Source: Hawksworthiomyces lignivorus
Taxonomy: Eukaryota > Ascomycota > Sordariomycetes > Ophiostomatales > Ophiostomataceae
Assembly: GCA_002917075.1 (NCBI GenBank)
Contig: NTMA01000006.1
Location: 1 to 64,000 of the forward strand
Direction: 5' to 3'
Length of the DNA stretch: 64,000 nt
In this document: positions 1-11,144 of the stretch, in pieces
How the letters are laid out: each line of letters opens with the position of its first letter
Position numbering within the stretch: position 1 is the first letter of the stretch
Position numbers and translations under genes: made by a program
Notes under the pieces: model-generated
The model's database searches: none
What the model saw: the letters and a program-made list of their open reading frames with translations, nothing else
Told to the model about the DNA's origin: nothing

Positions 1-14
1 GCCGCCGCCGCCCT

Positions 15-58
<44 letters not shown>

Positions 59-448
59 TCCTCCGTCGCTGTCGCTCCGCCGCCGGTCGTGCTGCGCCTG
101 CTGCTTCTCCTGGAGCTGCCGCAGCTGCTGGTCTTCTTCGGTGTCTGTGCCCACCAGGACGCTGTTGAGGTCCTCGCGCAGGTCGTCGCCGGCGCGCTGG
201 ATCTCGCGCAGCAGGCGGCCGAGGCGGATCTTGTCATCGCGGCGGGGCACCTTGGCGACGTCGCGGTCGTAGCTCTCGTTCTCCTGCAGCGACGAGTCGG
301 CCGAGTCGAGGAGGGCGGCAATCTCGCGGGGGGCCGCCCAGTAGGCGGAGCCGTAGCGGGCGGCGATCTGGGCGAGGACGACGAGGGAGAGGAAAAGAGC
401 GGTCAGCACGAGCACCAGCGTCCACTGGCGCGCGGCCGAGTCGGACAT
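1..448 (-). CDS. Single-pass membrane protein, N-terminal part (cut by window edge)
   Basis: The frame opens at the ATG at 448-446 and stays open to the left edge (149 codons), so the 3' part lies outside the window. Residues about 10-26 are a hydrophobic stretch rich in Leu, Val and Ala and probably form a signal anchor. Residues 27-120 are charged and helix-prone, with many Arg, Asp, Gln and Glu, and look like a coiled coil. A Glu/Gln-rich stretch and an Arg-Arg-Arg-Ser-Asp segment follow. The visible part ends in 18 consecutive Gly codons followed by Arg codons. Codons end mostly in G or C, as in the neighbouring genes. I do not recognise the family. The Gly run may instead sit at or inside an intron, which cannot be judged here. 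It is divergent from BUD32. Confidence 0.6.
11..64. repeat. (GCC)n trinucleotide microsatellite
   Basis: A nearly pure GCC/GGC repeat. In the minus-strand frame of the partial membrane protein it reads as poly-glycine. The repeat starts at or before the window edge, so its full length is unknown. Confidence 0.85.
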
Positions 449-2489
449 GGTCGTGCTGGCGGCGAGAGGCGGTCGGAACAGGTGTGCGTACAATAGAGAA
501 TAACAGTATACAAGGTCGATATGGTGAAGTCATAGAGATAGGGAATTGGGGCCCAGAGGAACAATGCGAGAGAGAGAGAAACAATGGGGAGAGAAAAGGA
601 AACGCCCCGAGACCGAGAGAGGAAAAACGAGTGAGGAGACTGCACCTGCATGTGCAGGAGGGAGGGGATAACTGTATGTATAAGACGGGGAAACTAGGCC
701 TCTTCTGGCAAAAGATGCAGTGGGGAGGCAAAAGGAAGTACGCATGCAGCTGGGGGATTATTGCAGCGAAGACAGGGAGGCGAGCCTGGAATAGAGGTTA
801 AACAGCGCAGTAGAAGAAGAAAAGAGAGGATGACGACACGGGCTAGCGGGAACGGCGGTTTGGCCCGGCGTGAAGGCTACTCTTTAACATACATGAACTC
901 TCTCGCTAGGCACGCTGAAAGGATGTGTTACTGTGTCACGCAGAAGCAGATCAATACGTCAATATACAGTTCAACGTCTTACGAAGGAAGAATAAGCCCA
1001 TCTGCACCTCGGAACCAGGAGGCAAAAAAGTCGAGCCGTTTTGAATCTCCCGAGCTTCCCGTACGAATTTGACACCTTTCGCATTTCAAGAAAACGAAAT
1101 GAAAATAATGCAGCGCGTCGTAACAAGTCAGGATTCCTCGCCACTTCACCGCCTGCGAGGAGGTGTGTCTCAAACTCACCGCAGTTGGTCGAAGTGGTCC
1201 CTCTCGCCAGGAGAAAGGCGAATTAGCAGCACCGTCTCTCTGGGAGGCATCTGTGTGCAGTGAGGACCAGAAACCACTCGCTACGGCGGCTCGGTTTACA
1301 AACTCCTTCGCTTCCTTTTTTTTGGTGCTCTTGCTGGGGCCAGTCTCAGTCGAGGGTCTCTCCACTTTGGGCTGATTGGGCCGGTGCTGGTGAACCCACA
1401 GGCCCCAGCCACTGGCCCTGAAGAGGAGCAAATTTCCCCCTATGAACTGCATTGGACGTACAAGGTATCGCACAGTCAGTTTGCGACAGTGGGGAGTATT
1501 CAGAGTGGTATGGTCTTATTGGGCGCAGTTTCTGGCTATAAGTACATTGTTCGCTGAGGCTGGCTCCATCGACGTGCATGCAGCACAACGTGTTAATTTG
1601 TTGGGTCGGACCCAGAGACCAGCCAGGTCAGCGGTTGCTGCGCTAGAGAGAAACAAGAAGGCGAGGAAAACAAGAGAAAAAGAGGAAGAGAAGAGGGGAA
1701 GACAGTTTCGCGTTCCTGCGCAGTTCTGTCGCGAGCGCGAAGAGCATGCTGTTGGTATTGCTAGCAGAGGAGCAGGCAGCCATTGTCAACCGTTCCCGCC
1801 ACACGTTGGTACGATGGCGTGGGCGAGATCAGCGACGAATTTTGTTGGCATTGCTCATATATTTGCGCCGCTCTAACTGTGCAGCATATCATAGTGTTCT
1901 TCAATATGCACAACTCGGCTGATTTGCCGCCGCTGCGAAGCCGAATCTGAGATGTCTGCTGTTTTTGTCCCGTCCTCGCTTCAAGCCACATCCAGCCTCT
2001 CTCAACAAAAACGGGATTTGACTTGATGGAGCGCATGTGTCCCTGTCCGTCCCTTGCAGAACTGCCCGCTGCAGAGTATGGGCACATGGCCAGGCCGTCA
2101 ATTCAGGTCAGTGCGGTTCATGCGTAGCGTTGGGTTTCGTCGTCTTACGTACAGCAAGATGCTTAATACACCAGCGCTGCTTATAACTAGTTGGACTGGA
2201 CACTACAATAAAGACAGTGGGCAAATCAGCAGCTGCTGGCACGTATTAGAGAGAGGCGGGAGAGAGAGAGGCCTGGCCCCTCTGGGGCGGCGGGCAGCGA
2301 AGACCAGCGAGTGGGGTCAGAGGAAGCGGCCAGGCTCTGAACCCCACCTTTCGCAAACTTGCCCTAGCAAAGAAAAGCTCGCTCTAGCCATGTCACTCGA
2401 CCCTTTCCAGCAGAGCCTACGAACCTACATTGAACAAAAGAGAGCAGGGATTCGTTTCGAAGCGAGCGTCCTCCTTCCGTTCTACCACC
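449..2489. other. Divergent intergenic region, no gene seen
   Basis: This holds the 5' flanks of the membrane protein (minus) and BUD32 (plus). It has purine-rich runs around 540-840 and 1640-1720. The open frames here lack coding-type codon bias or start at non-ATG codons. I see no RNA gene. Confidence 0.6.
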
Positions 2490-3407
2490 ATGGCGGCAAC
2501 CGAGGACCCGCCGGCCCAAAAGGCAGCGCCGAAGCAGGCCGCCAGCTATGCGCTCCCCCGCATCCTCACCTTCCCGGCCGCCTCGGACCCGCCCGTCCTG
2601 GTCGCCCAGGGCGCCGAGGCCCGCCTCTACCGTACCACCTACCTGACGCCGGACCGGCCCTGCGCTCTCAAGTACCGCCCGCCCAAGGCCTACCGCCACC
2701 CGGTCCTCGATGCCCGCCTCACGCGCCAGCGCATCCTGGCCGAAGCCCGCATCCTGCACCGCTGCCGGCGCGAGGGCGTGCCCGTGCCCGCCCTCTATGC
2801 CGTCGACATTGAGGACGAGAGCAGCAGCAGCAGCAGCAGCGGCAGCGGGGGCGGCGCCGGCAGCAACGGCGGTAGCCTTCTGACCGAGTGGATCGAAGGC
2901 GGCCCCGTGCGCGTGCGCCTCACAGCATGGCTAGCCGCGCACCCGGACGCGCCGCCAGAAGCTCTGGCCGCGGATCCGGATCTGCGCGCTCTCCTGGGCC
3001 GCATAGGCGCCGCCGTCGGCGCCCTGCACCGTATTGGCGTCGTGCACGGTGACCTGACGACGAGCAACCTGATGCTGCGGCCAGCAGGTGACACAGCAGC
3101 AGAAGGAGCAGCAGCAGCAGCAGCAGCAGCAGATGCAAAAGATGAAACCGATGCGGCGATCGACCTCCACGGCGACATCGTCATCATTGACTTCGGTCTG
3201 GCCACCCAGAGTTCGTCCGAGGAAGACCGCGCTGTTGATCTGTATGTGCTGGAGCGTGCGTTTGGTAGCACGCACCCACGCGCTGAGGACCTCTTCGATG
3301 AGCTGGTGTTGTCGGCCTACCGGACATCGTTCAAGCAGGCCGGACCAGTCCTGCGGAAGCTCGAAGACGTGCGGATGCGCGGGCGGAAGCGAAGCATGCT
3401 GGGATAA
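2490..3407 (+). CDS. BUD32: Bud32/PRPK atypical kinase of the KEOPS complex
   Basis: An intronless 305-residue protein. Bud32 is the kinase/ATPase subunit of KEOPS, which makes the t6A modification of tRNA and contributes to telomere upkeep. Visible features are a short Gly-rich loop (VAQGAEARLY, about 38-47), the ATP-site Lys in ALKYRPPKAYRHP (Lys61), the catalytic loop HGDLTTSN (186-193), the metal-binding DFG (234-236) and a basic C-terminus (GRKRSMLG). The ATG at 2490 has a good context (ACCATGG). Compared with the usual length of about 250-260 residues it carries a Ser/Gly-rich insert at about 111-128 and an Ala-rich insert at about 202-224. The second insert lies between the catalytic loop and DFG. 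The inserts come from AGC/GCA trinucleotide repeats. All core residues are present, so I expect an active protein. Confidence 0.95.
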   Translation: MAATEDPPAQKAAPKQAASYALPRILTFPAASDPPVLVAQGAEARLYRTTYLTPDRPCALKYRPPKAYRHPVLDARLTRQRILAEARILHRCRREGVPVPALYAVDIEDESSSSSSSGSGGGAGSNGGSLLTEWIEGGPVRVRLTAWLAAHPDAPPEALAADPDLRALLGRIGAAVGALHRIGVVHGDLTTSNLMLRPAGDTAAEGAAAAAAAADAKDETDAAIDLHGDIVIIDFGLATQSSSEEDRAVDLYVLERAFGSTHPRAEDLFDELVLSAYRTSFKQAGPVLRKLEDVRMRGRKRSMLG

Positions 3408-3810
3408 GTGATGGCAAAAACGAAGATAATGGCATTTGAACAAGAGGGATAGATGCCAGGCAAAACATACTAAAAGGCACGTAAGGCGTTGAGGGAATGC
3501 ATGGAATATAAGTTTTCACTTGTCTGGAGTCGGCTCTAAAAAATAGATCTTGAGATGGTAGCAGTCTTGTATTATGCTGTCACATCCTAGGGATGTGTGT
3601 GCATGAAAAGTCCAAGAGGAAAGATACCCCAAAAGAATAAAATATCATATATAACACGAATCGATGTAGAATCTGAATTATGACGGCTTAGGAAAAAAAT
3701 AAAGCCAGAAGCAACGCTAGTAGCCTCGCAATAGAATTGCCATGTAACGCCAGAAAGAAATGCTAGAACATAGAAGAATCTATATCAGATTCTTGTCCCA
3801 AGAGAAGACA
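3408..3810. other. Convergent 3' region, no gene seen
   Basis: Short AT-rich spacer between the 3' ends of BUD32 and the glutamate-cysteine ligase modifier gene. It contains A-rich 3'-end-like sequence (for example AATAAAG near 3700) and nothing else I can support. Confidence 0.6.
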
Positions 3811-5155
3811 TCACTCGTCGTGCAGCAATGCCCCGGCAAAATAGCCCTTGTTCTCGATCACGCCGCGGTCCCGCACTACAGCCGTGTATTTGACCACCCA
3901 CTGTGGAGTCAGATCGCCGCGAAGGGCATCGGCGGGAACATCTTTTGCCAGCTCTTCTGAGAGATCGGTCACGGAGACAGCAGAGTCGGAGGCGGTATGG
4001 CCGTTTGGTGAGTCTGCCAGCACACCAGCACCCTGCAAACCCTGGCCCAGTAGCTCACGCAGCGTGCCCGGCGGCAGGATGTCCGTGCAATCGGTATGCA
4101 CCAGCAGCTCGATGCCGCGGGACTTCGCCAGCGTAGTCAGCGGCGGTGGTACGTTGCAGCAGTTCCTGATGTTGATCTGGTCGACGGCGGGTGCGATAGC
4201 TACCCGCTCAAGGAACCGCCCCAGCTTCTCGCTGCCGAACTCGGCCACGCCCAGCCGCCGCGCCAGGCCGCGCTTTTGGAAGGCCTCTGCCGTCGCAGCC
4301 CATGTGGCCACCTCTTCGTCATCGTTGCCCTGGGCCGCGTTGATCTTGTCGGCCTCCCACTCGCAGTCGCCCTCAAAAGACATGCCCGGAAAGGACAGCA
4401 CCAGCAGATCCACGCTGTCCACGCCGAGCTCGCGGAACACCAGGTTCAGGGCTTCTTCGGCGAACTGAGCGCGCTCGGCGACCGCAGCGCCAGGCAGGAA
4501 AAATAGTTTCACAGTCGTGTCATACTGCGATGGCTCTTCCTGCAATCCTCCGCTGCTGCTACCGCTGCCGTTGCTACCCGTCTCTGCCTCGATGCCGGCG
4601 TCCTCTCCGATCGTCGGCCAGTCTATGCGCGGAATATATAAAGTGGTCCCCTCGCGGTAAGTCCATGCGCTCAACGGTGGACGCCGGCCGCCCCTTTTGT
4701 ATGAATTGTATCCGTTGCTTTTGTAGACGCTGCCGCCGTTGGCATGGCCATTGTCTATCACAGCTGGCGACGAACTAGTTGTGGTCGTTTCCGTTGCATG
4801 CCCGTTGGTAACGCCGGTGTCGGCGGCTAACAGGTGACCATTCACGCCATTCGTGCCATTCGCTCCCTTCGCACCGCCCACACCGTTTGAGCCATTCACT
4901 GCATCATATTCCTCGAGATCGTCTGCACCTGCCTGCTGCGCGGCCAAAAAATTGCTGCGCAGCGAATTGGTGAGTTCGAGGTTCGACCGATAGGCGCCTG
5001 GTTTGCGAATGATAGAGGGGCCGCCAGAGACGATGTTCCTAGACGCAGAAAATTAGCACGGGCCCCTCTTTTGGGCAGCATTTTTACTGCAGGAAAAACG
5101 TGAAAGCACGCAAGAGCGGTATAGCTTACCCTGTAGAGAGGATCAATTTGGTCAT
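3811..5155 (-). CDS. GCLM: Glutamate-cysteine ligase modifier (regulatory) subunit, aldo-keto reductase-like
   Basis: Two exons: 5155-5130 and 5038-3811, with an intron at 5129-5039 (GTAAGC donor, TAG acceptor). They give 417 residues. The short first exon encodes MTKLILSTG and joins in frame to NIVSGGPSIIRKPGAYR, which is the N-terminal signature I associate with fungal homologues of this subunit. The body is an AKR-fold barrel (VDSVDLLVLSFPG, GVAEFGSEKLGRFLE, VDQINIRNCCNVP) without a catalytic role of its own. In the known family this subunit binds the catalytic ligase and lowers its feedback inhibition by glutathione. An Asn/Gly/Thr/Ser-rich low-complexity insert lies near residues 55-110 and another Gly/Ser run follows. 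It is divergent from AP-1 sigma. Confidence 0.9.
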
Positions 5156-5321
5156 TTTCTGCCGCAGGAGAAGCAGGCTGCAATAGCGGTCCTGCTGTGC
5201 CGAAGTTGTTCAGAAGTCTTCGGGCGCAATTTGGATATGATGAAAGAGAAATTCACTAGAGGAGAAGAACAGAGGGCCGAGAAAACTAAGGGGAAAGATA
5301 GATTAAAAGAAAAGCGCGAAA

Positions 5322-5358
<37 letters not shown>

Positions 5359-6515
5359 AGCAGCTATTTCGGGCAGACAGTGGGAAAACGGGGCAAAGGG
5401 GCCGCTGTCCAATATACCGGCACGCATATACAAGCGTACTCTCGTACGCTAGACACAAGGTAACGGACAAAGGAGGCAGTGATTGAGTCTAGAGCCGGAT
5501 GAGACCGAAGGCCGCAAATAGGAGTTAAGAGGGCACAGAGGACTAAGAGTACTTATAAGAGCCGTAGGAGAAGAAAGCGATAGAAGCGAAACCTGGGGTG
5601 GACACTAGATTTCGGGCACATTAATAATTGACGAGGCCGGCATCAACCCGATACGCATCTTGATGTCCCCTGCAGGGAAGTTTCATGAAAGCAAAGGAAG
5701 CGGACGATGCAGAAGAAGTTAGACGAGATGCAGAAATTGGAAGATAAATGATGTCTTTGGTCTATTCTTATGGCCTCAAGCCTTGACGACATCCCTTTGC
5801 GTCTTCCTCATCCTCGCTGTTCACGCGTTTTCTCCCTCCAGCCGCCCACTTGGTTGCCATCCTCTCTTCGGTGCATCCCGCGCTGCAATTGGGGGTTGGC
5901 TCCTGCATTTTCTAGTAAGACTGCCATCCGACTTGAAGTGGCAGGTGCGGTATCAGCGGCAAACGGCCAAAAGAGAAGGCGTGGTTGGATCTCAGGCTGC
6001 CAGGCTTCCTAGATATCTACCAAATAGTACATATAGTTTTGTAGCTTCTTTCTCTTATACCGCAATAGTTAGGCGATAGCTCGTGAAAACCCCCCACGGG
6101 CTCTGTTTAGGTGCTGTATTAGGCAGTTGCCCCTCCGTAATTACCCCGCCATACTTTCCGTCTTCAGTGCCATGGTAACCGCGGCAAATATGCCCTACGC
6201 AATAAAACACAAGCACACAGCGCAAGGCAGTTCGCTATAGCGCGAAAACTGCAAAATCGAGCCTAGATTTAGCTACCTGGTTATAAGCATATCGCCCATG
6301 CTGTAGGTAGCGGGGTCGGCTTCGGCAACGAAACGAGGTGTATGCACCAACCAGCGTGAGGCATATGCTTGAAATTAAAAATCCCGAGTTACAAAACACC
6401 TACTCCTTTTTAACCTCTCACGGTCTCGAGCATTAACGTCACTCACTGCAACGACTCCTTTCACGCACACGGCTGTACACCAACGACGCCTCGATTTCAT
6501 ATTCTCCTCTCTAAG
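5156..6515. other. Divergent intergenic region, no gene seen
   Basis: Shared 5' flank of the GCLM gene (minus) and the AP-1 sigma gene (plus). It holds a long A tract (listed separately). A hydrophobic frame near 5783-6079 has no ATG, and an 80-codon ATG frame at 5770 has no family resemblance. I call no gene. Confidence 0.6.
5323..5356. repeat. Poly(A) tract of 34 bases
   Basis: An uninterrupted run of 34 A, about 170 bases upstream of the GCLM start codon. Poly(dA:dT) tracts commonly exclude nucleosomes from fungal promoters. Its position fits such a role, but that is inference. Confidence 0.9.
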
Positions 6516-7437
6516 ATGGCGATCAAGTAAGAACAATGACATTCCAACGGATAGAATCGCATCTTCCACCGTCCCTTTACTGACCGCCATGAATCAACAG
6601 CTACCTCATCTTGCTCTCCCGGCAGGGCAAAGTGGTGAGCAGTCCATGCTTTTATTATACCGTTCTGTCGTCTTGTCTCCGTCTAACGTATCCAGCGTCT
6701 TGCAAAATGGTTTACTACCCTTTCGCCGAAGGAAAAGGCAAAGATCGTGAAGGACGTCTCACAGCTCGTGCTTGCCCGTCGCACGCGCATGTGCAACTTT
6801 CTGGAATACAAAGGTGGGCCCCTATCCAAGCCAAAATGCTTCTCGTATTTGTCTCAGTGTGAATCCTTTCTCTTCTGACCAAACGCAGACACAAAGATTG
6901 TCTACCGCCGCTATGCGTCTCTGTTCTTCATCGCCGGCTGCTCGTCTGACGACAACGAGTTGATCACCCTCGAAATTATTCACCGCTACGTTGAGCAGAT
7001 GGATAAGTACTACGGCAACGTGTGCGAGCTCGACATCATCTTCTCCTTTACGAAGGCCTACTATATCCTGGATGAGCTTCTTCTGGCGGGCGAGCTGCAA
7101 GAGAGCAGCAAGAAGAACGTGCTGCGGTGTATCGGCCAACAGGATTCGTTGGAAGATATGGAGGTGAGTTTGCCCTTCCTTTTTTTTTTTTTTCTTTTAC
7201 TGGTGCTGTCGCTCTTGTAATCGTCGCCGTTTTATATTGTATTTGTTTCTTTTATGTTTCTTGCTTCCCTCGAGCTTGGTTGCGCATCGCCTACTTGTCT
7301 TCAGTATTTTGTTCAGTTCTTGTGTACGGCAGTACGTCTCATTTTTTGGTAAACTTTTGTTTCCATCTTTCTTCCTCGCTGACCCATGCACCCTTTCTTT
7401 GAACCAGGTCGAGGAAGAGGTCACGAAGATCATGTAG
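6516..7437 (+). CDS. APS1: AP-1 clathrin adaptor complex small subunit sigma
   Basis: Five exons: 6516-6526, 6601-6634, 6696-6813, 6889-7163 and 7408-7437, giving 155 residues, the usual size. The longin-fold sigma chain matches throughout: [16 protein letters not shown] at the start, [67 protein letters not shown]-1 sorts cargo between trans-Golgi and endosomes. Exon 1 is only 11 bases. All introns show canonical donors, and most have RCTAAC/CTGAC branch points. The last intron (7164-7407, 244 bases) is longer than the others. The encoded end is [10 protein letters not shown] second in-frame terminal exon is possible downstream (see findings). Confidence 0.95.
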
Positions 7438-9750
7438 ACGCGGATTAGGATTTCTCATGTCTATGACCGGCAGTCGACACACCATTACTGCATTCCTCTT
7501 CTTCTGCCCCCTTTTACTTTACGCTGCCTCGACTCTACCGCCCCGACACAAGGATTACCGCTTTCTCTTTGCATGCTTCTTCCTCCATATCGCTAACGCA
7601 GATATTTTGCGATTGGTGCTGGCAGGATTTCGAACAAGTCGAGACCGCTCTGAAAGATGCCGGGTTCCTGTGAATAACTTGAACACGACTAATCAGTTAG
7701 AGGCGGAAGCTGGCGCGGGCGCAGCGCAATGGATTGGGACAGGAAAGATAAAGGCGAAACCGGATAGTGACGATGGGAATGCTGCCCAGAGGGAACCGCG
7801 AAAGAGCATGCAATTAATACCCGGAGGGCAACTCCCGACAGAACTGGCGTTTCGGAAAAGCATGTTTTTCGCAGGTCGAAGGCGTTCAGGTTGGCGAGCG
7901 ATTAATGGCATTGGTTTTTTTGGTTTTTTTTTATCACAGCTGTGCAACAGCCTGTATGTGTATTGATTCTCAACGATAGAATGGGATTCGCATAGCTGAA
8001 GCTCTAGGAGCAGAGGCGGATGGAAGATGCACCAAGGACTACAGAAATGAGAGCGCGCAAAGCAATTCAGGGCACAATTTGTCCGACTAACTCGGCCTAC
8101 AATTACTTCAGTGGTGATGGATGCAGACCCTTTTGTTCCAGATCTGTTCGCGGGCTGGATCAGAGAGACGGCTATCCGGACCATGACTGGCTTGCTGACT
8201 TGGGATTAATTGACCATCAGAGGACTCGCCCATTGGCATTCCATTCATCAACATCATGTCTCATGGCGCCTCTCGGATCTCAGACGATAGCAGCAAACTG
8301 CTTCATTAGGTTGTTCCTTTCGCTCGTGGCAAGTTGACGCCATCCCATTCGTTATCTACAGCCGAATCGGGGCAGTGATTGGTGGGTGGGTACTTTACGA
8401 CCTGCATTCCAGACGCCGTCGTTTGTACCCATTGGCGCAGCGGTACACAGCAGGACACAGTTGAAACAAAGAACCATGCGTACCGTCTAAAATAGAAATA
8501 CTCCTGCCAAGGTTGGGGTCTGCCAGTATTATTCCGTATATTGAATCCAGTCCCAATACGTAAGACACCCTAGGTCAGCTGGCCGCGAGTCGGCGAAGGA
8601 GCAGTGCGTCCCTATCCGACACAGCATCCGGAAACCGGTTCGTTTGGTGTTTGTTACTATCTGCGTCTTGTGTCTCCCCATCCTTTTGTATCTGGTGTCT
8701 TTCCATGCACTTCCTATTCGCGAATCTCTTTTGGATGGGCTGTTTTCCCCCTTTTCTGTCTTTGATGCTCCTTTCCCCCGCTTCAGCAACGACATACACT
8801 ACGTAGTCTGTTCTCTGCTCGCTGGCTTACACGTCGCAAGCTTCCATTGTGCACCTTTCTCTTCTTCCCACTTGCGCAGCCAAGTCGCATTAGACTTTGT
8901 CTTCGCTCAAGATCAGGATACTTCTATTATTACCCTTTTCCTCTTGCGTTCTTCATCTTCTCCCCCTCCTTTTTCTCGGCTCGCCCTCCACCAGAGTTCT
9001 CCTCTTCACATCTCTTTGCGACCATCCACACCAGCAATCCGATCAGCAACGCGCAATTGTCGCCCTACCCCGAAAACGACGCAAGTGAAATTGACCGCAT
9101 CCAATCGCCGCCTGCCTACCGTGGTGTCGTCCATTGTAGTCTCGCCCGCTCAGTCAGTCCTTCGTTCGCGCCTCTCTGCCTCGAATCCAGCAAACAGCGC
9201 GCACACACACCAACACGTGAAACTTAGCACACAGCCCGTTCTTTCTTCACTTCGTCACCACTACGGCCGCGCTTTCCCACCACTAAGCAAGGAAGCACAG
9301 CGTATAATTCCGGCTTCTCCTCGTTTTCGACTCTCCGGCTGTTTTTCTTGATCCTTGTTTGCTTCTCTCACCAGTGACGCCTTTGGATCGCCCAAACGAT
9401 TTCCTATCGCTTTTATTCTTTATTTCTCTAGCGAACAGCGGCATCAACAGGCAGCCTGACGTACCAGCACAGCGCCAATCAATCGCGGCTGGTGACGGAA
9501 TACGAGCCAACAAACTTGACGTGAAAGCTGCGAATAGAGAGAAAGGGCGAATAGAGACACAAAAAGGCGCACAGCAATAAGCCACCGTGGTCGCTCGCCG
9601 CGTTTATCTTTTGTCTCCTTTCTTTCGCTATCTTCTACCACCTCTTCGTCTATCTCTCCCTCTTACTTCCTCACCGCGCTTCTTTAATTACCACGTCTTT
9701 CCCACCTACCCCATCTTAAATGCAGTCCGGACCCACGCATATCCACCACG
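7438..9750. other. Intergenic region; possible alternative AP-1 sigma exon, long MAF1 leader
   Basis: The left part holds the 3' flank of the AP-1 sigma gene. It includes a branch-point/acceptor pair at about 7592-7625 followed by a 16-codon frame (7626-7673, see findings). An overlapping 169-codon ATG frame at 7457-7966 has no recognisable family. The right part, 8640-9750, is strongly pyrimidine-rich on the plus strand (TCTTCT, CTCTCC runs), typical of a fungal promoter and long 5' leader, here for MAF1. No other gene is supported. Confidence 0.5.
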
Positions 9751-11144
9751 ATGAAGGTTCGTTGCCTATTTTGCGCGCGAATTTCCTGTTTGCGCCTATG
9801 ACGTCGTCACCGTCATTCTGCTGCCGCATCCAGACTTGTGATGGTCCTGGCTATGAGCTCGAGTTTTGCTGACTTCCTTAGTTTATACCTCTGCGCGATT
9901 TCGACATAGTCACCAGCGCCCTTAATTTCGACACCCCAGACTGCCATGTCTCGGGCGGCTGTGACCTCTATACAACAAAAGCCGCCGGCTCCGATAAGAA
10001 GCTCTACAAGAACATCGACAAGTCTCTCGAGTCGCAACATGCCGCTCTCCTGAAGCTCGGCGCCAGCCTGAGCCCCCCTCAGCGCGAGGAGATGGCTGCG
10101 AGTTACAACCTCTCACGCTCAAGTCCGTTTGGAAACCTTGCCGAAATCTCCAGCCGCCGCACATTTGCATATCTGATCGCGACTCTAAACGCCTCACATC
10201 CCGACTACGACTTCTCCCACGTCCTGCGGCCCGCCGACTTCCACCGCGAGCGGAACCTGCGCAAGGTCATGAGTCTCTTCGACAGCACCCTGAGTAACGT
10301 GCGTCCCAGCTCTCTCGTCCTCGACAGCACAATCGGGTCGGTGTCAGGCGCCTCCGTCGCTTCATCCTCCGCCTCCACTTCTGCGTCACCGCTCTGGGGA
10401 CCGCAGATGTGGGCTCTGATCAACAAGGAGATGCATCTGCAAGACTGCACGGTCTTCTCGTACCATCCCTCAGAGAACATTTTTGACGAGGAGGACGGCG
10501 CCATCTGGGCGATGCACTACTTCTTCTTTAGCAAGCCGCTCAAGCGCGTCGCATACCTCTACGTCCGCGGCGTGCCGCTCATGGCCCACAGTCCGCAGCT
10601 GCTCCCGCGGCACAATCGTCGGCTGTCACACCACTATTCTCGGGGGTCTTCGATCGCCATCGCTGGTGCCCGGTCCAGGTTGGCACATCGCCGGGGCAGC
10701 CGAAGCAGCCGCCTATCAAGCAGCGCTGCCGATAGTGGGCTATCTGCGCTGTCTTCATCCACAAAGCGGCCCGGCTTGTCAATACAGAGCTCCGACGCAT
10801 CGGATAGTAGCGGTGCCAGCAAGCGCGCTCGGTACTGGCTGGGCGACCAGTACGCGGACCGGCTCCTGTCACCGAGCGACGTAATCGAGGACGAAGATGA
10901 CGAGATGGATGAAGTCCTGATGTGGCGGCCGGACGAAGACAGCGACACTGACACCTACGACAGTGGCGGCGCTGGCGGCTATGTCGATGACGACGACGAT
11001 GTCAGCGTGCTAGACAGCTCGATGGAGGACGAGGAGGATGAGGAGGATGAGGACGAGGTTGACCCTAGCCACGATAGCCAGAAGCTAAAGGGACCCGTGC
11101 GGGCTATGAGCGAGGAAATCGCTGCGAGAATGGACATCGAGTGA
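9751..11144 (+). CDS. MAF1: Maf1, repressor of RNA polymerase III
   Basis: Two exons: 9751-9756 (only ATG AAG) and 9882-11144, with an intron at 9757-9881 (GTTCGT donor, TTGCTGAC branch, TTAG acceptor). They give 422 residues. Maf1 is the conserved nutrient- and stress-responsive inhibitor of Pol III. The joined N-terminus MKFIPLRDFDIVTSALNFD and the motif GCDLYTTKAAGSDKKLYKNID are the first Maf1 box. The later boxes are visible as WALINKEMHLQDCTVFSYHP and EEDGAIWAMHYFFFSKPLKR. Long non-conserved pieces separate or follow them: a Ser-rich linker (about residues 145-170), a Ser/Arg-rich stretch after the last box, and a very acidic Asp/Glu tail. The Ser-rich pieces are likely kinase targets, since Maf1 is known to be regulated by phosphorylation, but specific sites cannot be read. 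Confidence 0.95.

Noticed and set aside
5783..6079. 98-codon frame with a signal-peptide-like start
   Set aside because: The apparent start is TTG; no upstream exon with ATG and splice signals could be found.
7457..7966. 169-codon ATG frame just after the AP-1 sigma stop
   Set aside because: No family resemblance; it overlaps the possible alternative exon in another frame and shows poor codon bias towards its end.
8644..9351. 235-codon plus-strand frame upstream of MAF1
   Set aside because: Its Ser/Phe/Leu-rich product follows from pyrimidine-rich leader DNA, with no coding-type codon pattern.
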